Assembly (NCBI GenBank): GCA_023055425.1
Contig: JALGPY010000005.1
Coordinates: 83,245,495-83,309,494 of the forward strand
Length of the DNA stretch: 64,000 bases
Source of the DNA: Linanthus parryae
Lineage: Eukaryota > Streptophyta > Magnoliopsida > Ericales > Polemoniaceae
Direction of reading: 5' to 3'
Shown here piece by piece: positions 22,896-34,317 of the stretch (its first letter is position 1; each line of letters opens with the position of its first letter). Below the pieces are notes generated by a model. That model did no database searches and was not told the DNA's origin. It worked only from the letters and a program-made list of their open reading frames with translations. Position numbers and translations under genes: made by a program.

Positions 22896-24722
22896 TGTAA
22901 CACCTCGAAATGGCCCAAGTCGGAGGCCAAGGGATGTCACTCCGTACCCGAGGTTAAACCCGGATACAAGGAGATTTTATAACATGGTTCTCAAGCAAAA
23001 ACATCCACAATGATAATTAAAACTAATTAAAACTATCCATTATTACAATACAAATTATTCTAGCCTCAAACCGGGCATAAAGCAAACTAAGGTGTTTGAA
23101 ATACTAAAAAGTTCAAATTTAAAATAAAAAATAGTAATGATCCATATGATGATACGCGTCCCCTTCTACGCCGGATAACCATCCTCTGAACCTGTGGTGC
23201 GGAATCAAAAAGAAACACCACAGTACAAAATCAACATTAAATACTGGTAAATAAACACCCAAACATGTAAAATGGTGATGGGATAGTTATAAAACAAAGT
23301 CTCATTTATAAGTAAGAGTTTTTCTCAAAACGCAACTGAAATAAAGTTTACACTTGTAGGAAAACATGAAAGTTCCCAATTCCATAATTTTTCCAAACCA
23401 ATTCCATAATCATTAGGAAATCCAAAATCACATATTAATTCTTTTCCAGTAACAAAACCAAAATCCGTCATTATTAATTCGTTGTGACGGGAGAAACCAA
23501 ACCATCTCGCATGCATCCAAGACCTTAAGTGTCGACACCCCCAAAAGACTTCTGGCAGCCAGAGGAGTGAGTACAGGGAGATATCCGGGGACCTTTAACC
23601 GGATAAAATAAAATAAATTGAAACGGAAGACCGAAGTCAACACGCCCAATGCCAATAGTAACCAATAATAAATGGCCCCGCACAACTCTTCCACTTTACG
23701 TATTAATTCATTTATTATCATGGTGATATTTTCAAAAAACATTTAACAAGTAAAAAATTACATATTGCATGTCACATCACATAAACACATTTTGAGACGT
23801 AAAGAAATAAAAGAATTCATTTGACACGAAGAGGTTAAGCACACTAGGCTTGGCATGTTTACTTACCTTAAAGCAAATTCAACTATAGCAAATCAGTCGA
23901 CGTACTCGATGTACTCGTCGTTGAAGAACTCGTCACCTACACGTAACATTACCCTAATTAAACATAATACTCTAGCAATATAATTGCTATACTATATACA
24001 TGCATATGACACTTGACGGTTTATATTTCTAACACGAACCCAACATCCCACTTAATTCATACTTCAAAACCAAACCCAAAATCTTGGCCCAGAATCCTAT
24101 AACCTAATGTGTTCATAACCTAACAACTTCACCAATTTTATTACTCCATCTTCCCAAACAGATCATGGCATAAAAACAGTCTCATTAGATTCAAAACACT
24201 TTGAAAAATAAGCTTAGCCTCAAACGGATCTAAATTTTGATTTCTGGATCAAAAGATATGCTCGTTTCAAGTTTCCAATTTCACTCAAAATACCCATACG
24301 GGAATTATCAATTTTCATACAACTCAACTTCAAAACGTCTAGTTAATCCCGTATTCAAACAAAACCTAATGTAAAATGAATAACCATATCAAATGAGGTT
24401 ACTACCCACATACTATGATCATCAAATCACCCAAATCGCTTAATCAAACGTCTCTTCCATAACTAGGGTTCTTCCCACAAATTAAGATCGTGATTAAACC
24501 AAAACTTGATGATTAATCCTACGACTTCAAGAATGATGAAACCAACAATATAAATCTTAAAAATTTAAGACTACATGCAACGTACATGAGTCATAAACAA
24601 GTGATCAAGAGAACAAAAGAAATCAAGAGAAAAAGAAAAGAAGAAACAAAACTAGCTCAAACCCGCCGCCCGTGGAGGTCGGCCGGGAAGAGAGAGAGAG
24701 ACGAACGGAGAGAGAGAAAGAA
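22896..24722 (-). repeat. 3' LTR of element A, left segment
   Basis: Aligns with 40541-42340 or so. On the plus strand it starts TGTAACACCTCGAAATGG. It is interrupted by solo LTR B inside a purine-rich (ga) tract at 24723-24727 and resumes at 33305-33782. Without B and C the LTR is about 2310 bases, against 2321 for the other copy. No genes inside; the short minus frame at 23325-23516 has a counterpart in the other LTR but no coding character. Confidence 0.85.
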
Positions 24723-24727
24723 AGAGA
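24723..24727. repeat. TSD of element B, left copy (agaga)
   Basis: agaga here and at 33300-33304, inside a simple ga-rich tract, which makes the exact boundaries slightly less certain than for A, C and F. Confidence 0.7.
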
Positions 24728-24851
24728 TGAAAGTGTGTAATGTAGACTAATTACAGGACCTAAATACTCTAGAAGGGGGGGGGGGGTTGAATAGAGTATG
24801 GAAACTTTTTGCAAAACTCAGAACTTAACAGATTAGTTTTGTGTGAAACTC

Positions 24852-24873
24852 AAATCTCAAGGCCTTGAGATTT
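24852..24873. repeat. Perfect 22-base palindrome in element B
   Basis: aaatctcaagg followed by ccttgagattt reads the same on both strands. The core tctcaaggccttga recurs at 25890-25904 and, split from its upstream base by the C insertion, at 33188-33200. Confidence 0.85.
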
Positions 24874-26121
24874 TAGAAAACTGTCTGAAACTTTCAAAGG
24901 CAAAAAGAAAGCTTCAATGCCTTGAACTATTACCAGTTCTAAGCAGCTTATAAACCCTAGTTTGATTTGAGTTGTGTGCAGCAGATAATAATAAAACTGT
25001 AATGTAAAGAACACAAAGCAATTTACAGTGTTCAGTCCCAATGGACCTAATCTCTGCCTGAGGGATCTAATCCCACCAGGATTGGGCAAACACTTCTTAT
25101 TACTCACAAGAAACAGCCCTAGATCTTCAAGCCTAAGTAATTTTCTTTACACCTATACAGCTTGTGGTTCCAAACCTATCTAGTCACAGCTACTAACTGT
25201 TGAGCTAACAAGAACCTCTTGTTGCTCACTTGAACAACCAACCACTAGGTTAAGTGAGGTTTAAGATATTTAAAAGATACACATATTACAAAACAAGTGA
25301 AGAAAACAGTAGAGGAAATAAGCTATTGAAGCCTGGATGTGTTCTTCTGGAAACTGGAATGACTTGATCTTCTGAAATCTGAAATTGAAGCTTGAATCCC
25401 TGTGTGTTTGAATGAATGATCTCCCACGAATTTGTCACACCTCTCTGAGTATTCTGCAAACCTCTTCCTTTAAAAATTAAAACCAGTCTCTTTTATCCAC
25501 AGCTGCAACTGAATGAGAGATTTTAGGATCTCAGTTCCTACAAATCCTCCTTCTGTTTTCAACTGAAATTCAAACAGCTCTAAGTGGATATCCGTTGGAG
25601 TTTGTTGAGATTGCTATTGCACGTTTAACAAACCTGCAACAACATTAAAACACAGTAACAACAAAATCCAGAAATATAACAGTACTATGACTGTTTGGTT
25701 TTCCAGTTTCTGGTAAAACTGGTTAAAAGATTAGAACAGTAATCTGTTTAACTTCTGACACATATAAATCATGAAAAACAAGTTTAAGAATCTTAGAAGT
25801 CAATAAATAATCACAATAATAAGAATCACAACCTTCAAGAAAGAATCAACTTAGTTCTGTAAAAACTGTCAGCAGCTCAAGGCACATCTCAAGGCCTTGA
25901 AGTTCTGAACCTGCTTCACATATATTCAAAGTTAAATCCAGAAAACTTTGATTCTCCCTATTCTGATCATCTTCAATTATGTTAGATATGTAGATAATTT
26001 AAAACAAGAATACATTCAGCAAAACCCTAATCTGCATAATCAGATATCCAATCTGCAACACAAACTTGTTAGAAAATTCAGCAGAATAAGAATGACTCTC
26101 AAGACTTTGAAGCTCCTTCAG

Positions 26122-26126
26122 TATCT
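26122..26126. repeat. TSD of element C, left copy (tatct)
   Basis: tatct here and at 33186-33190, directly outside TGTT...AACA LTR ends. Confidence 0.9.
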
Positions 26127-28369
26127 TGTTAAGGATCGTAAATTGCATATTTTAGTAGGTTAGTGAACTTCTCTTAACTTACTTTTATGTGTTATTTGTG
26201 TGATTTATCCCTAATTCTAGACTTATGCTTGTTTTCGTAGCTTTGGTTGTTTTTGTCTTATTTTGTAGGCAAAGATGTGATGTAGAACGCAAGGGGCTAG
26301 TTGGGAAAGCTTGAAATGAGGAATTGAGAGGCTTTGGAGGGGCCAAGAGAAGTGAAGAAGAGACTTGGAGGATCTAATTTGAAGAATAGTTGAAGACTTA
26401 AGGGCCTATTTGAGAAGACAAGGGAATATAGAGGCCAAAAATGAAGATTTTGAAGCCAAGAGGCCACATTACAAGGCCAAAGTTGCATCCAAGGGGTTGT
26501 TTGAGAAGAAACTAACGGAATGGGGTGCTATGTGGCATTTTCTAAAGTTAAAAAGGGTTGATATGCATGAGTTTTAACGGACTGGGGTGGAGTTGCTATT
26601 TTCCAGAACCTTTTAAGAAGGGCTGGGGGCATTTTAAAGCCCCCAGCAAAATCAGGGGGGCCAAATTGCAATTCGGGCGAAACATTAAGACATTAGCTGG
26701 CGTCTTACACCTTCTCTCTCCCCGTCGTCGCACCAGAAGAACAAACACACAGAACCTCCATGAAAGCTTCGTCGAAGCTTCTTCCAAGACCCACCGAAGC
26801 CTCGTTTCTTCACCAAATCAAGCGAGAACGGTCTTAATCTCCTCCCTAGCCTTATATCTACCCAGCCCAAGCCTCAATTCGGCCCAAGACCAAGCCAACA
26901 AGAAACCCCCAATTCTCTAGGGTTCTTAAGAAGAGATGAAATCGACGAACGAGAAGGAATTGGACGAATTCAACGGTGGAGATAAAGCCTCGGAGGCTAC
27001 GAAATCAAACCCTATCATCTATATAACTCGAAGTTGAAGAAATTGGAGGGGCTTCTTCGGAGACCCGTCGGCAAAAACAGTTCCCTGTTTCTGGGTTCGT
27101 CAGTCTCCTCTCTCTCTCTCCGATTTCTCTCAGTTTCTGGGTTGTTATTGAAGCTAAGAATAGAGAAAAAGGAAGAGAGGGAGAGAGGAGGTATTTTCAG
27201 TTAGTTTTCAGTCCGATTTTGGACGATTTGGGGCTGTTGTTCTTGAGCACTGTGAAGCTTTGTTACTGCTTTGTTCGTTTGCGATTGCAGCAGCTGCAGA
27301 GATTGCAGCAGTAGCTTAGTATTCCATCTTTATTTCATGTTTTGTTGCTTAGTTTAGGTTTGAAGTGTTTTTGGCTCTTGGATTTGTAGTTTGAAACAAG
27401 TGCGTGGGATTGAATTAGTGAAAAGTGTATTGGTGCTATCAAGTATGAATTCAAGTTGTGATTATTGAAAGTTAAATTTCTCTCAATCTCTCTTGAATTA
27501 TCTATTATGTCTAGCTAATTCAATTTGCTTGGGTGATTTGGGACTATCTAGTGTCTAAATCTTCCTATTGTTTCAAGTTGAACTTCAAGGATGAATGGGT
27601 TGAATTGGGTTCACTTGAATGCTTAGTGCAATTTTTGGATTTCTCTTGTTGAAGTATTTGATGCATTGAATAGGTAGATGTGCGAATACTTTTGACGTGT
27701 TTGATTTGAAGTTGCATTTGAGTGAGAGGAACTCATCAATCCTAACTTTGAGAAGTTGAGTGCTATTTAGGTGATTCGAGTGAGAATTTAGGAATCTCAT
27801 TTGTGGCTTGATCTTTCATGTGGAAACATCTATGTGTGTTTACATATGTTTGATGCTTGAGGCACTTGATATTTGGAAAATCTCATTTGAATCGCTTCTT
27901 CAGTGCTTAATTATCGTGTGTTAGAGTTAGGCACTTCATTTGTGGCAAGTTGGATTGCAATGAGCAATCGATTCTTGAGGCACTTGTCTTGTGGAATTCT
28001 ACATGTGATATGAGAACCGGGCTTGAATATAATAGGGGGATTGGTCACTAGAGAAATCGATGATCCCTAGCCCCTCATGACTTGTTATTTCACTACTTTC
28101 TTGAATCGTAGTTTTAGTAGTTGTTTACTTTGTTCTTTAAATTCTCAAATCTCAACTCGCTCCATCAATTAATTTTGGTGGATTTGATAGCTTGGCTAGC
28201 TAAAAAGCCTACGAGAATTTACATTACTTGCTCTAGTTAGTAGCTTAGTTCCTTCTATTGCTAGTTTAGTAAGTCATTATCTAATCCTCCTCTCCTTGTG
28301 GATTCGACCCCGTTCTTACTCGGCTACTACTTAGAACGATATTCCTATACTTGGGAATTATCGCGAACA
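26127..28369 (+). repeat. 5' LTR of element C
   Basis: 2243 bases, TGTTAAGGATCG to TCGCGAACA. Ends directly before agtttttggcgcc (PBS). Contains a TATA-like tctatataac at 27018-27027 and a ct-rich stretch after it. The 120-residue plus frame at 26558-26920 occurs in both LTRs but differs in length between them, so it is not called a gene. Confidence 0.9.
27018..27027 (+). promoter_or_regulatory. TATA box in C 5' LTR
   Basis: tctatataac, also in the 3' LTR at about 31822-31831. About 890 bases from the LTR start, followed by a purine-rich then ct-rich leader-like sequence. Confidence 0.55.
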
Positions 28370-28374
28370 AGTTT

Positions 28375-28392
28375 TTGGCGCCGTTTCCGGGG
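28375..28392 (+). promoter_or_regulatory. Primer binding site of element C
   Basis: TGGCGCCGTTTCCGGGGA, five bases after the LTR end. It differs by one base from the Athila PBS (GTTGCCG) that pairs with plant tRNA-Asp; G has the canonical form at 58627. Confidence 0.85.
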
Positions 28393-28489
28393 AGAGGCTA
28401 GGTATTAGATTTGATTTGCTTTACTTAGTACTTAGTAGTTTTATTAGTATTCACTCTAGTTGCTTTGGATTGTCAAACTTGTGAGCTCC

Positions 28490-29197
28490 ATGTCTTGCGC
28501 TCATGAAGGGTCTAATACTCACCGGAGTTCCTATGACCATGAGTATGATGCGATTGAAAGATTATTGGAAGGTACTCCGGTTGAGATTGATACTCCGACT
28601 CATGTAGACTCACTTACTTCATGCTCCAAAGATTTAGATGATCTTACTTGGGAGGAATTGAAATTTTTGTGTTTTGGTGACGTGTCTTATTCATCACTTC
28701 TCATGGAAGATGCATTTAATTTTGATGAAGAGGAGAGACTAGTGGCTCAAGATGACCAAGTCGATGACCCCACTTATGAGCCTAAGGGTTTGGATGTGAT
28801 CTCATGTTCTCAAATGTTTTTACCTCTTACTTGTGAATCCACGTCCCTAAATCCATGTGCTTCATATGTAAATGATGAGATTGAAGATTCACAAGTTGCC
28901 CCTATCTCTCAAATTGTGATTTTAAGTGAAAAATTGGCAACTTTTGAAGACACATTCTATGATTCATGTAATTTGAGGATTTCAAACCCTTTTCTTAAGA
29001 TGATGCAAGACATAACAACTTGCCCTAACTTTATTGTTAAATTTTGCTTGCATCTCTTATTCATCTTTTGTGTCTTGCCCCTACTTCTCCTATCTATTCT
29101 AATTAATGAATCAAACTTTTTAAGCGAGAAGTACTTTTCTAAGAATGAAGTAGGGGCATGGCATGGAATGAAGTTTCCTAGATTGGGGGTGGGATAG
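28490..29197 (+). CDS. Orphan acidic ORF of element C with one membrane segment
   Basis: 235 codons from ATG at 28490 (context SMSCAHEGS) to TAG at 29195. The first 175 residues are acidic and Ser/Thr/Asp-rich with WEELKFLCFGD near residue 60 and EEERLVAQDD near residue 85; no known domain. Residues about 181-205 (FIVKFCLHLLFIFCVLPLLL and following) form a strong hydrophobic segment, followed by a charged tail ending KFPRLGVG. It occupies the place where an autonomous element would have gag-pol. The frame is intact in a very young element, which argues that it is, or recently was, maintained. Function unknown; a distant relation to the env-like ORF of Athila elements is possible but not shown. 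Confidence 0.6.
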   Translation: MSCAHEGSNTHRSSYDHEYDAIERLLEGTPVEIDTPTHVDSLTSCSKDLDDLTWEELKFLCFGDVSYSSLLMEDAFNFDEEERLVAQDDQVDDPTYEPKGLDVISCSQMFLPLTCESTSLNPCASYVNDEIEDSQVAPISQIVILSEKLATFEDTFYDSCNLRISNPFLKMMQDITTCPNFIVKFCLHLLFIFCVLPLLLLSILINESNFLSEKYFSKNEVGAWHGMKFPRLGVG

Positions 29198-30931
29198 CAT
29201 TAATTCTTTGTTCCACCTCCCTAGTTGTAAATAAATAAATTAGTTTATCTCTATTTCTTGCATTTTCTTTTCTTTTCTTTTACCATTTTGTAGGTTGCTC
29301 TTGGAGGAGGACTTATGCTTGGTGGCCAAGGAAGCTAAAATGAGGTCTCTTCTATCCCTTAACTCTTGCTAAAATTTGTATGCTTTTCCATTGTTCTCAC
29401 ACATTGAGGACAATGTGATATTTTAGTTGGGGGGTGGGAAGTAGATATATTACTTGGCTTAAATGGTTACTAGCATGCTTTTTCTTCATTAGTGATTTAC
29501 ATGAAAAATACAAAAAAGAAAAATTATTAAAAATTTGAAAAAATCATAAAAATTAAAAAAAAAATTGAAAATTTTTAAAAAATGTGTGTGAACCATTCAT
29601 GAGAAGCATCACTCTTTCCCCGTGTCAAACCACATATATTTTTTTTCTTCTTTCTTTGGTAGTTTTATTTATTTTCACCTTTCATCTTGAGTCTAGATTT
29701 TATTTTCTTATTTGATAGATTTATTGAGTCGTAGGAAGTTATAGTTGAGTCACTTATTTCGAAAAATGAAAAGAAAAAAAAAATGAAAATTGAAAAAAAA
29801 ATGAGAAAAAGTGAAAAGGGGGAATTTTAGGAAGCTAGATGTGTTCAAATAATTAAATTTCTTAGTCCATATTCTTTTTATTTTTATTTTAGAAAGGAAT
29901 TCTTTGCTTATACTCAATACATCTACACCAATATCCCACATTCCGCGACATCATGCGTTCTCACAAAGCGACACACTAAATTTACGTTTCATGTTTAAGT
30001 CCTTCAAGCTAAGTTGATCACATACACTTTGACGTCTTTTACTTTTGATAAAGGGTGCATTTTTTAAAGCTATTTGAACTTCACAAAAAGATTTTTCTCT
30101 GTTCGTTTTTGCGGTGGAAACTTGTAGCCCATTGGAGTGGTGGTTACCAATGACACCCCATGCGATGTCTAAGAAATAGAGGGGTGTCCGGGGATAATGT
30201 TACATCACCACCTAGATAGCTCCCTTGGTTTAGCTTAAAAAGCCCACTCGCGTGTATATTCCTCTATTTTGTTGTGGGTCTTGGAGATCCTTGGATTTGA
30301 GGTTAAAAATAAAACGTTAATGCTATAAATCTCAAAAAAAAAAAAGAAAAACATGATAAATCGCACCATCTACCAAAAATCCACAAAAGGATCATACAAA
30401 CCCACAACCACATCTCCCCTTCTTAAAAAATTTTTGTTCAAAGCTTTGGAAGTCCATCCTACATGGGTGCTTTTGAATAAGTATGAGAATGTCTAGTTTC
30501 TTGTGATCCTTATTTTTGAAGGCATAATTTCTCGCAAATTGGACTTAATTCAACAAGTTTTGTGGTTCGCATGAGTCACCTTCTACCAAACACCGCCCAC
30601 ATTTGTATGAGTATATGCTTAGACATCCTTAGGCTTCTTTCTCAATCTTCTTGGACTTTGAGATATTATTTGAGGAGACATTTATGCATTCTTCTTTTTC
30701 CCCACCAAAAAAATTAAAACTAGCTAGTAACTCTTAGTATTTTATTTTCTTTGAGTTCTCACTTAGGATAGATAATGTGTGTGTGTGTGTTTGTAAAAAA
30801 TTGAGTCTAGTTTAGAATTGAGTCAAGCCTTGTCTAGTTGAGTGTGTGTCTCTCATGATTGGTTCTTCACTAGCTTACTACTTATATCGCTCTCTTTGCT
30901 CGAGGACGAGCAAAAGGCTAGTTGGGGGGTG
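29198..30931 (+). other. 3' untranslated region of element C
   Basis: Non-coding. Contains A-rich tracts (29510-29585 and 29760-29815), a (gt) run near 30775-30790, and ends with a hairpin (30894-30916) and a PPT. The phrase acattgaggacaatgtgatatt near 29401 parallels the gaggacaa element in G (60280) and F (about 47835), a conserved mark of Athila-type 3' regions. Confidence 0.6.
30894..30931 (+). promoter_or_regulatory. Hairpin and polypurine tract of element C
   Basis: ctttgctcg and cgagcaaaag can pair around agga at 30894-30916, followed by gctagttggggggtg abutting the 3' LTR at 30932. The purine run is the likely plus-strand primer. F has a comparable arrangement (45703-45740, minus). 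Confidence 0.65.
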
Positions 30932-33185
30932 TGTTAAGGATCGTAAATTGCATATTTTAGTAGGTTAGTGAACTTCTCTTAACTTACTTTTATGTGTTAT
31001 TTGTGTGATTTATCCCTAATTCTAGACTTATGCTTGTTTTCGTAGCTTTGGTTGTTTTTATCTTATTTTGTAGGCAAAGACGTGATGTAGAACGCAAGGG
31101 GCTAGTTGGGAAAGCTTGAAATGAGGAATTGAGAGGCTTTGGAGGGGCCAAGAGAAGTGAAGAAGAGACTTGGAGGATCTAATTTGAAGAATAGTTGAAG
31201 ACTTAAGGGCCTATTTGAGAAGACAAGGGAATATAGAGGCCAAAAATGAAGATTTTGAAGCCAAGAGGCCACATTACAAGGCCAAAGTTGCATCCAAGGG
31301 GTTGTTTGAGAAGAAACTAACGGAATGGGGTGCTATGTGGCATTTTCTAAAGTTAAAAAGGGTTGATATGCATGAGTTTTAACGGACTGGGGTGGAGTTG
31401 CTATTTTCCAGAACCTTTTAAGAAGGGCTGGGGGCATTTTAAAGCCCCCAGCAAAATCAGGGGGGCCAAATTGCAAATCGGGCGAAACATTAAGACATTA
31501 GCTGGCGTCTTACACCTTCTCTCTCCCCGTCGTCGCACCAGAAGAACAAACACACAGAACCTCCATGAAAGCTTCGTCGAAGCTTCTTCCAAGACCCACC
31601 GAAGCCTCGTTTCTTCACCAAATCAAGCGAGAACGGTCTTAATCTCCTCCCTAGCCTGATATCTACCCAGCCCAAGCCTCAATTCGGCCCAAGACCAAGC
31701 CAACAAGAAACCCCCAATTCTCTAGGGTTCTTAAGAAGAGATGAAATCGACGAACGAGAAGGAATTGGACGAATTCAACGGTGGAGATAAAGCCTTGGAG
31801 GCTACGAAATCAAACCCTAGCATCTATATAACTCGAAGTTGATGAAATTGGAGGGGCTTCTTCGGAGACCCGTCGGCAAAAACAGTGCCCTGTTTCTGGG
31901 TTCGTCAGTCTCCTCTCTCTCTCTCTCCGATTTCTCTCAGTTTCTGGGTTGTTATTGAAGCTAAGAATAGAGAAAAAGGAAGAGAGGGAGAGAGGAGGTA
32001 TTTTCAGTTAGTTTTCAGTCCGATTTTGGACGATTTGGGGCTGTTGTTCTTGAGCACTGTGAAGCTCTGTTACTGCTTTGTTCGTTTGCGATTGCAGCAG
32101 CAGCAGCAGCTGCAGAGATTGCAGCAGTAGCTTAGTATTCCATCTTTATTTCATGTTTTGTTGCTTAGTTTAGGTTTGAAGTGTTTTTGGCTCTTGGATT
32201 TGTAGTTTGAAACAAGTGTGTGGGATTGAATTAGTGAAAAGTGTATTGGTGCTATCAAGTATGAATTCAAGTTGTGATTATTGAAAGTTAAATTTCTCTC
32301 AATCTCTCTTGAATTATCTATTATGTCTAGCTAATTCAATTTGCTTGGGTGATTTGGGACTATCTAGTGTCTAAATCTTCCTATTGTTTCAAGTTGAACT
32401 TCAAGGATGAATGGGTTGAATTGGGTTCACTTGAATGCTTAGTGCAATTTTTGGATTTCTCTTGTTGAAGTATTTGATGCATTGAATAGGTAGATGTGCG
32501 AATACTTTTGACGTGTTTGATTTGAAGTTGCATTTGAGTGAGAGGAACTCATCAATCCTAACTTTGAGAAGTTGAGTGCTATTTAGGTGATTCGAGTGAG
32601 AATTTAGGAATCTCATTTGTGGCTTGATCTTTCATGTGGAAACATCTATGTGTGTTTACATATGTTTGATGCTTGAGGCACTTGATATTTGGAAAATCTC
32701 ATTTGAATCGCTTCTTCAGTGCTTAATTATCGTGTGTTAGAGTTAGGCACTTCATTTGTGGCAAGTTGGATTGCAATGAGCAATCGATTCTTGAGGCACT
32801 TGTCTTGTGGAATTCTACATGTGATATGAGAACCGGGCTTGAATATAATAGGGGGATTGGTCACTAGAGAAACCGATGATCCCTAGCCCCTCATTACTTG
32901 TTATTTCACTACTTTCTTGAATCGTAGTTTTAGTAGTTGTTTACTTTGTTCTTTAAATTCTTAAATCTCAACTCGCTCCATCAATTAGTTTTGGTGGATT
33001 TGATAGCTTGGCTAGCTAAAAAGCCTACGAGAATTTACATTACTTGCTCTAGTTAGTAGCTTAGTTCCTTCTATTGCTAGTTTAGTAAGTCATTATCTAA
33101 TCCTCCTCTCCTTGTGGATTCGACCCCGTTCTTACTCGGGTACTACTTAGAACGATATTCCTATACTTGGGAATTATCGCGAACA
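30932..33185 (+). repeat. 3' LTR of element C
   Basis: 2254 bases, more than 99 percent identical to 26127-28369; the 11-base length difference is explained by two extra bases in a ct run (about 31913-31926) and nine extra bases in a cag run (about 32094-32108). Confidence 0.9.
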
Positions 33186-33304
33186 TATCTCAAGGCCTTG
33201 GAGTATTTGAAATGCTTTGCTGCCATGTTCTTTGTCTTTGTCTTTCATCACTCAGCACACTTACCATCCAAAACACATTCAAGGGTCTTTGAATCAACAA
33301 GAGA

Positions 33305-33782
33305 TAAAGAAAGATAAATAAATAGATAGAGAGAGAGAGAGAGAGATAATTGCTCGGAGGGAGAGAAAGGCGTCGGCGGTGGTGTGGCTGCCGTCGGGGA
33401 AGAGAGAGGGAGCCGAGAGAGAGATAGGGGGTCAGGTGAGAGTGGGATAAACGTGAGAGAGATAGAGAGAAATAGGGACAATGAGGGTTTTATGAGAGTT
33501 GGAAAAAAATTAACTTCATAAGGAAGGAAACCCTCCTTAATTAGAAAACTTTACGTAGGAAGAAAATTTGGGTCAAAAGGACACTTTTTCCCCCTTAGTT
33601 TAGCCAAAAAGACAACTACCTCCCCCAAACTCAAGTAAAAGACATTAAAGCTTTTATATTAAAGTCACAAAGATCCCCCAAACTCTCGTAACCATTATAA
33701 TCAACTCTCGAAAATTAAATCAACTTCCCAACACTTACAATAATATCACAAAATACCCATAGTCACAAAACAGGGTATTTCA
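33305..33782 (-). repeat. 3' LTR of element A, right segment
   Basis: Resumes after the B insertion and matches about 42390-42861. Ends on the plus strand gggtatttca at 33782, so the element's LTR begins with the canonical TG. The minus frame at 33248-33481 is a low-complexity reading of a ga/tc microsatellite and is not a gene. Confidence 0.85.
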
Positions 33783-33800
33783 TCCTTCCCTCCTTAAAGA
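33783..33800 (-). promoter_or_regulatory. Polypurine tract of element A
   Basis: The minus strand reads aaggagggaagga immediately before the LTR start TGAAATACC at 33782. Confidence 0.7.
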
Positions 33801-34029
33801 GAAATTCGTCCTCAAAGTTTAAACATAAACCTCCTTCCTTAAAGAGAACTGCGCCCTCGAAGTTTAAACTAAAACTTAACCACAATAAGGTATGCACCTC
33901 CCCTCAATGGTACCACTACTAAATGCAAACCTAATGTCATGAATTATATGCAATATAATATAAGTAGTACTGTATTAAAAACCGAAGGATTACATCATGT
34001 CCCCCTTAGAGGAGTGACGTCCTCGGAAC

Positions 34030-34317
34030 TCAAGGTACCTCATCAAAAAGGTGAGAGTACTTCTTCCTCATATCATCCTCCGCTTCCCAAGTTGCCTCTT
34101 CAGTGAGGTGATTTGTACATAAGAACTTCACAATCTTGACACTCTTGTTGCGGGTGTTCCTTGTCTTGGTGTCTAGAATCTTGACAGGATTTTCCTCATA
34201 ACTCAAAGACGGGTCCAGTTCTACTGGTTCGAGATCTAATACATGGGATGGGTTAGGAACGTACTTCTTCAGCTGAGATACGTGGAATACATTGTGAACA
34301 CGACCCAAATTCGATGG
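34030..34317 (-). pseudogene. pol: Chromodomain-like tail of element A integrase
   Basis: In frame with the integrase after a TGA at 34318-34320. It begins PSNLGRVHNVFHVSQLKKY, the conserved end of chromovirus integrases, then a Pro/Glu/Asp linker. The final 50 residues (KIVKFLCTNHLTEEATWEAE) align with the divergent chromodomain of Tekay/Del elements; the aromatic cage is incomplete, as is usual in this group. The domain is thought to direct integration to particular chromatin. The stop before it would remove it from the protein. Confidence 0.7.

Larger units (their letters stand above)
26127..33185 (+). mobile_element. Element C: young non-autonomous LTR retrotransposon with Athila-type PBS and PPT
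   Basis: Two nearly identical LTRs (2243 and 2254 bases), a TSD, a PBS TGGCGCCGTTTCCGGGGA and a PPT-like ggctagttggggggtg before the 3' LTR. The internal 2.56 kb encodes one 235-residue ORF with no retroviral domain; no gag or pol. It must depend on proteins from another element, most plausibly an Athila-type one such as F, judging from PBS and PPT. LTR comparison by eye gives 15 substitutions and 2 indels (a ct step and a 9-base cag run), about 0.7 percent, the lowest divergence in the window. Confidence 0.85.
24728..33299. mobile_element. Element B: probable solo LTR (copia, SIRE/Maximus-like), split by element C
   Basis: Removing C leaves about 1.5 kb (24728-26126 plus 33191-33299) that begins TGAAAG, ends TCAACA and has a 5-bp TSD, but has no PBS, coding domain or second LTR. 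That is the structure of a solo LTR left by LTR-LTR recombination. The stretch ctctagaag followed by a 12-base G run and ttgaatagag resembles SIRE/Maximus LTRs; this family call is from memory of that pattern and needs a search. Confidence 0.6.

Noticed and set aside
24776..24787. 12-base G run as quadruplex or assembly artefact
   Set aside because: G-rich runs at this place are common in this kind of copia LTR; a single run does not make a quadruplex motif.
26558..26920. 120-codon plus frame, repeated at 31363-31659
   Set aside because: Lies in both LTRs of C, lengths differ by one stop change, no domain; explained as duplicated LTR sequence.
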